Part shown: in pieces, positions 61,051-64,000 of the stretch
Layout: each line of letters starts with the position of its first letter
How positions within the stretch are numbered: position 1 is the first letter of the stretch
NCBI RefSeq assembly: GCF_000003815.2
Contig: NC_049991.1
Location: 14,149,357-14,213,356, forward strand
Source: Branchiostoma floridae
Lineage: Eukaryota; Chordata; Leptocardii; Amphioxiformes; Branchiostomatidae
Reading direction: 5' to 3'
Length of the DNA stretch: 64,000 nucleotides
Program-made: the position numbers and the translations under genes
Notes under the pieces: generated by a model
Databases searched by the model: none
The model's input: the letters and a program-made list of their open reading frames with translations, nothing else
What the model was told of the DNA's origin: nothing

Positions 61051-62114
61051 ATGGCTGTGTTTTGGCATCGTCATCTGATGATCTTGATCCTCATTTGCTG
61101 CTTCTTCTCGGGAAGGTAGGTTACAACAAGGAGGTTTTATCAGTAGGTTACAGTGCCTCCAGTAGGTTCCGGTCGACAGTGATCGGCCTCGGCAATGGGC
61201 GCCCTGAGCTGAGGAAAGTTCAACACTGGTGCTCTTTAGTGCTGAACGGCCTTTTCCATTGCTGAAACCTGCTCAGGTGTTATCATTGCATTTCCTGTGA
61301 TAAACATAAACCGAGTAGTGGTTTTCCAGGGCTTAACTCCTCTCAGCGCTCCGGGTCACCAGTGCGGAATGTCGGCACAGCGGCGACCAGCCTGTTCAAA
61401 GGTCATTCAGCACTGCAGATAACAGCCGTCAACACTGGAACCTGATATAACCAGCTCTGGATTTCCAGTGCTGGCGTTTATAAAGAAACCAGCAAGGTCT
61501 TATATGACCTTATATCATGTCCCTGGAACCAGTGACTTTTTTTTCCTTATAAACCCAGTCCTGAACGTAATTTTATGTACCATGTGCCCGTTACCCTGGT
61601 TACCAGACTTTAATACCAAGGCATGCCCGCCGATGTAGAAACGAGCTGCAGGTACCAGGCCATTTCGTTGGCCTGGCAACCATGGTATGCTGCCTGTATC
61701 AGTTATCAATTAGAAAAAAATGATTTTTGATATTACATACAGCGCCTTGAGACCATGTCTAGCAGAGAATGACAGTGTTGGACTTCCAGTGCTGATGATC
61801 ACTTGCTAAGAAAGGAGGCAATTGCTTCAGATTGTCATGGGCATAATGTTACCTGACCCTGATCCTTCTACACCCAAATTTGGGGATTCTGCAGAAAATG
61901 TATCTTTCAATGTATACTCAATGTTTACTCAAGTGGTCCTCCCTCGAACGCCTGGATTATGAGTAACTAGCAACAGAATATACAGAGCTTTCTAACATTT
62001 TATACCAATTTATCTTCTGTCTTTATTCCTTCTAAAGCGGATTGTTCCGCCGGCGGCGGCGGAGGATGTCGCCTGGCTTTCAGCCAGTATGTATTGCTAA
62101 CTGTGAAAACACTG
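61051..62114 (+). CDS. Family copy 4, 5' part (signal peptide exon and reduced TSP1-like exon)
   Basis: Exon 61051-61115 encodes MAVFWHRHLMILILICCFFS and ends in phase 2 with the same GG(A/C)AG/GTAGGT donor context as copies 1 and 2. Exon 62038-62114 encodes an arginine run and then FQPVCIANCENTG, ending in phase 1 with NTG at the border exactly as in copy 1 (EPCGNTG). The first TSP1 tryptophans are gone. No EGF or membrane exon was seen before the right edge, so the gene continues outside or is truncated. Confidence 0.5.
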
Positions 62115-62614
62115 GTAAGCAAGAAATTGTCTTTAGTTATTCAACCAGTCTTAACAGCTGCTAAGGCATACCCTATTTGTCATTTTGTTATATATATGTT
62201 GTCTTTTTTAATCTATTATGAAGCTAGTCAGCTAGTCATCATCAAGCTAGTAAGGATTACTGACTTAATTTTATGAATGACATCCTCTTGAGACCTAATA
62301 ACTAATGTTAGAGGGCGAAAAAGAAATTGTGCTATACCACAGGACTAAACAACCACCAGTCCCAGGCTTGGTTGTCTTGTGTTCAAATCAAGTAAGACTG
62401 CAAGATATAATCATCGCCATGGCAATACTTTTATTGCCATTCTTGTTTAAAGAGGGGAACAAGCCCTGTGCCCCCATGCCCTGACCATGTAAACTCTAGC
62501 AAGCATAAAATTATGACTAACAAGGGAGTCTATCGGGTCACATGTGTCCATTTTTTTAGAACAGTCCAAAATCAATGTCCGTTCAGATGTTATCCACAGT
62601 AGAGATCACGATCC

Positions 62615-62712
62615 AGTAGAATCGTCGATTCTCCTAGGAGAGATCGCGATCGGATCTGGTCCTATGGCCAACTCTGATCGGGATCTCTCCTAGGAGAATC
62701 GACGATTCTACT
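62615..62712. repeat. Perfect 31-bp inverted repeat made of nested palindromes
   Basis: Arms 62615-62645 and 62682-62712 are exact reverse complements. Each arm itself contains palindromes (AATCGTCGATT-like, TCTCCTAGGAGA). The spacer has GATCGCGATC, and a partial third copy follows to about 62757. Confidence 0.9.
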
Positions 62713-63128
62713 AGTATAGATAGCGATCGGGGTCTCTCCTAGGGACAACTCTGATACAAGCTCAGCTGATGCTATTAGATATGGGAAACAGCAATACTTT
62801 TTTATTCAGTATTAATGCAAACCGTCTAACTCATTACCAACTAAACTCAAGCCTACTTGTGTCACTTCTACAATGTTCACTCAAGACTACCACATTAGAG
62901 TCACTTCTTCAACTTTACTCAAGGCACACTTCTACTCAATGCTACCTCACTAGTGTCACGTCTACACCTTCTTTACTCAAGGCACACTTCTACGTACTCA
63001 CCCGTAGCAAACCACCAGTCCTGGAATGGCACTGTCAGTGGCTGGACAGGCACTGACAGTGGCATTTCAGACGTAATTCAGCACCTCCACTGACAGGCCT
63101 GCAATACCACTGGCAAGTACGAATCGCA

Positions 63129-63190
63129 TTGATCTGGGACTGTCTTGACAGGCCTGAAATGATCTGGGACTGTCTTGACAGGCCTGAAAT
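63129..63190. repeat. 30-bp tandem duplication
   Basis: TGATCTGGGACTGTCTTGAC plus AGGCCTGAAA occurs twice in succession. Confidence 0.85.
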
Positions 63191-64000
63191 GCCACTGTCC
63201 ATGACTGTGTCCCACCACTGTCAGCTATGACCAATCACAGGCTTGTATTAATTAGGCATCAAGCGAATCAGATACAAGCTCCTTTAATTGGAAGCAGGCC
63301 CTGGGAATTTTGAAAACTTTTACAGTTAGGTTGGTGAGGAGCTATTGAAAGGAGTCAGCAGGGATATTTACTGTGAATATGGCCTCCAACTCCCAGACTT
63401 TGCAGCTTGGAAAGCAGATTCATGGCCATAACTATTGTTTGGAAGTACTGTGGATGTGGGGGAAAGTGTACATCATGTTTCTGAGGTAAGATATTAGTGA
63501 CAAATGGCAACATTTTGAATTTTGACAATTGTTGGGAGGGGGGCATGGCAGAGTGCTTATAGTCAGACCCGGTGCCTAAACACAAAAGGCACAGAATTAA
63601 CACATACATTTGTGTACAGTCAGTTGTTGTCTTGTTCTTTAAGAGACTTATTTGGTTGTGGATTCAGAAATTCAAGTTATCATATAAGCATTTTAATTTA
63701 GAATTGTCAAATCAATGACAGAGGAGGTTTGTCTATTGTTGTCTATTGTTTCTGCTTCTGTTATTTTTTAAAGCATTTTGTAGTTGTTGCATAAATTTCA
63801 ATCTGTACTCTATGTAGATAGAACCTGTTAGCCCAAATCTTTCTATTGTCCAGTTTTTGTATAATTTCTACCTCCAAAATCTAGTACATGGGCAGAAGTG
63901 TTTTGAATGTAAGAGCAGATCCACGACTGTCAGTCATGATTCATTACAACTGTTTTACGACTGTCAGTCATGATTCTACGACTGTTCTACGACTGTCTAC

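Larger units (their letters stand above)
62115..64000. other. Right-edge region rich in short repeats, no supported gene
   Basis: I found no exon here continuing either neighbouring gene. The region holds the palindrome cluster at 62615, a 30-bp tandem duplication around 63130-63190 (TGATCTGGGACTGTCTTGAC), loose ACTGTCA repeats, and a repeated TACGACTGTCAGTCATGATT in the last 100 bases. Confidence 0.5.

Overview
This window is eukaryotic, from an invertebrate deuterostome, and most likely amphioxus (Branchiostoma). Genes are split into short exons with GT/AG introns. Repeats are many and varied, two runs of N mark assembly gaps, and the codon and AT content look animal. The gene content fits: a MARF1 orthologue lies head-to-head with a single NDE1/NDEL1 orthologue, the arrangement I recall for human 16p13.11. 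The species call is an inference; no search was run.

Layout. (1) 1-3218, minus: the N-terminal half of MARF1 (zinc finger, proline-rich linker, NYN RNase domain), running off the left edge. (2) 4996-5272: a compact region between divergent genes. (3) 5273-20536, plus: NDE1/NDEL1, a dynein/LIS1 coiled-coil adaptor, with at least two plausible C-terminal ends. (4) 37336-24644, minus: HAUS8, a microtubule-binding augmin subunit, convergent with NDE1. Six of its exons are present twice (about 29.56-32.1 kb and 33.16-35.65 kb), separated by a gap. This is either a real tandem duplication or two uncollapsed haplotypes. (5) 37.7-38.5 kb: two non-LTR retrotransposon scraps. (6) 39.2-52.9 kb and 61.05-62.1 kb, plus: a small tandem family of secreted-then-anchored proteins (signal peptide, TSP1-like module, EGF-like module, one membrane helix). 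Two copies look intact, one is broken and one is partial. (7) 41857-46046: a 4.2-kb foldback element with near-identical 1.15-kb inverted arms around a 51-bp minisatellite. (8) 47016-48551, plus: a small acidic/basic nuclear-type protein. (9) 55518-59350, plus: a complete eight-exon CYP2-clan cytochrome P450. (10) 60636-60033, minus: the last exons of a ZP-domain membrane protein, ending tail-to-tail with the P450.

NDE1 and HAUS8 both act at microtubules and spindles and MARF1 acts in germ cells, but neighbourhood here reflects conserved synteny rather than a shared pathway. The most unusual items are the TSP1/EGF/TM family with a curlin-like juxtamembrane repeat in its broken copy, the foldback element with its mirrored minisatellite, the six-exon duplication in HAUS8, and a hammerhead-ribozyme-like remnant inside an inverted retroelement fragment.
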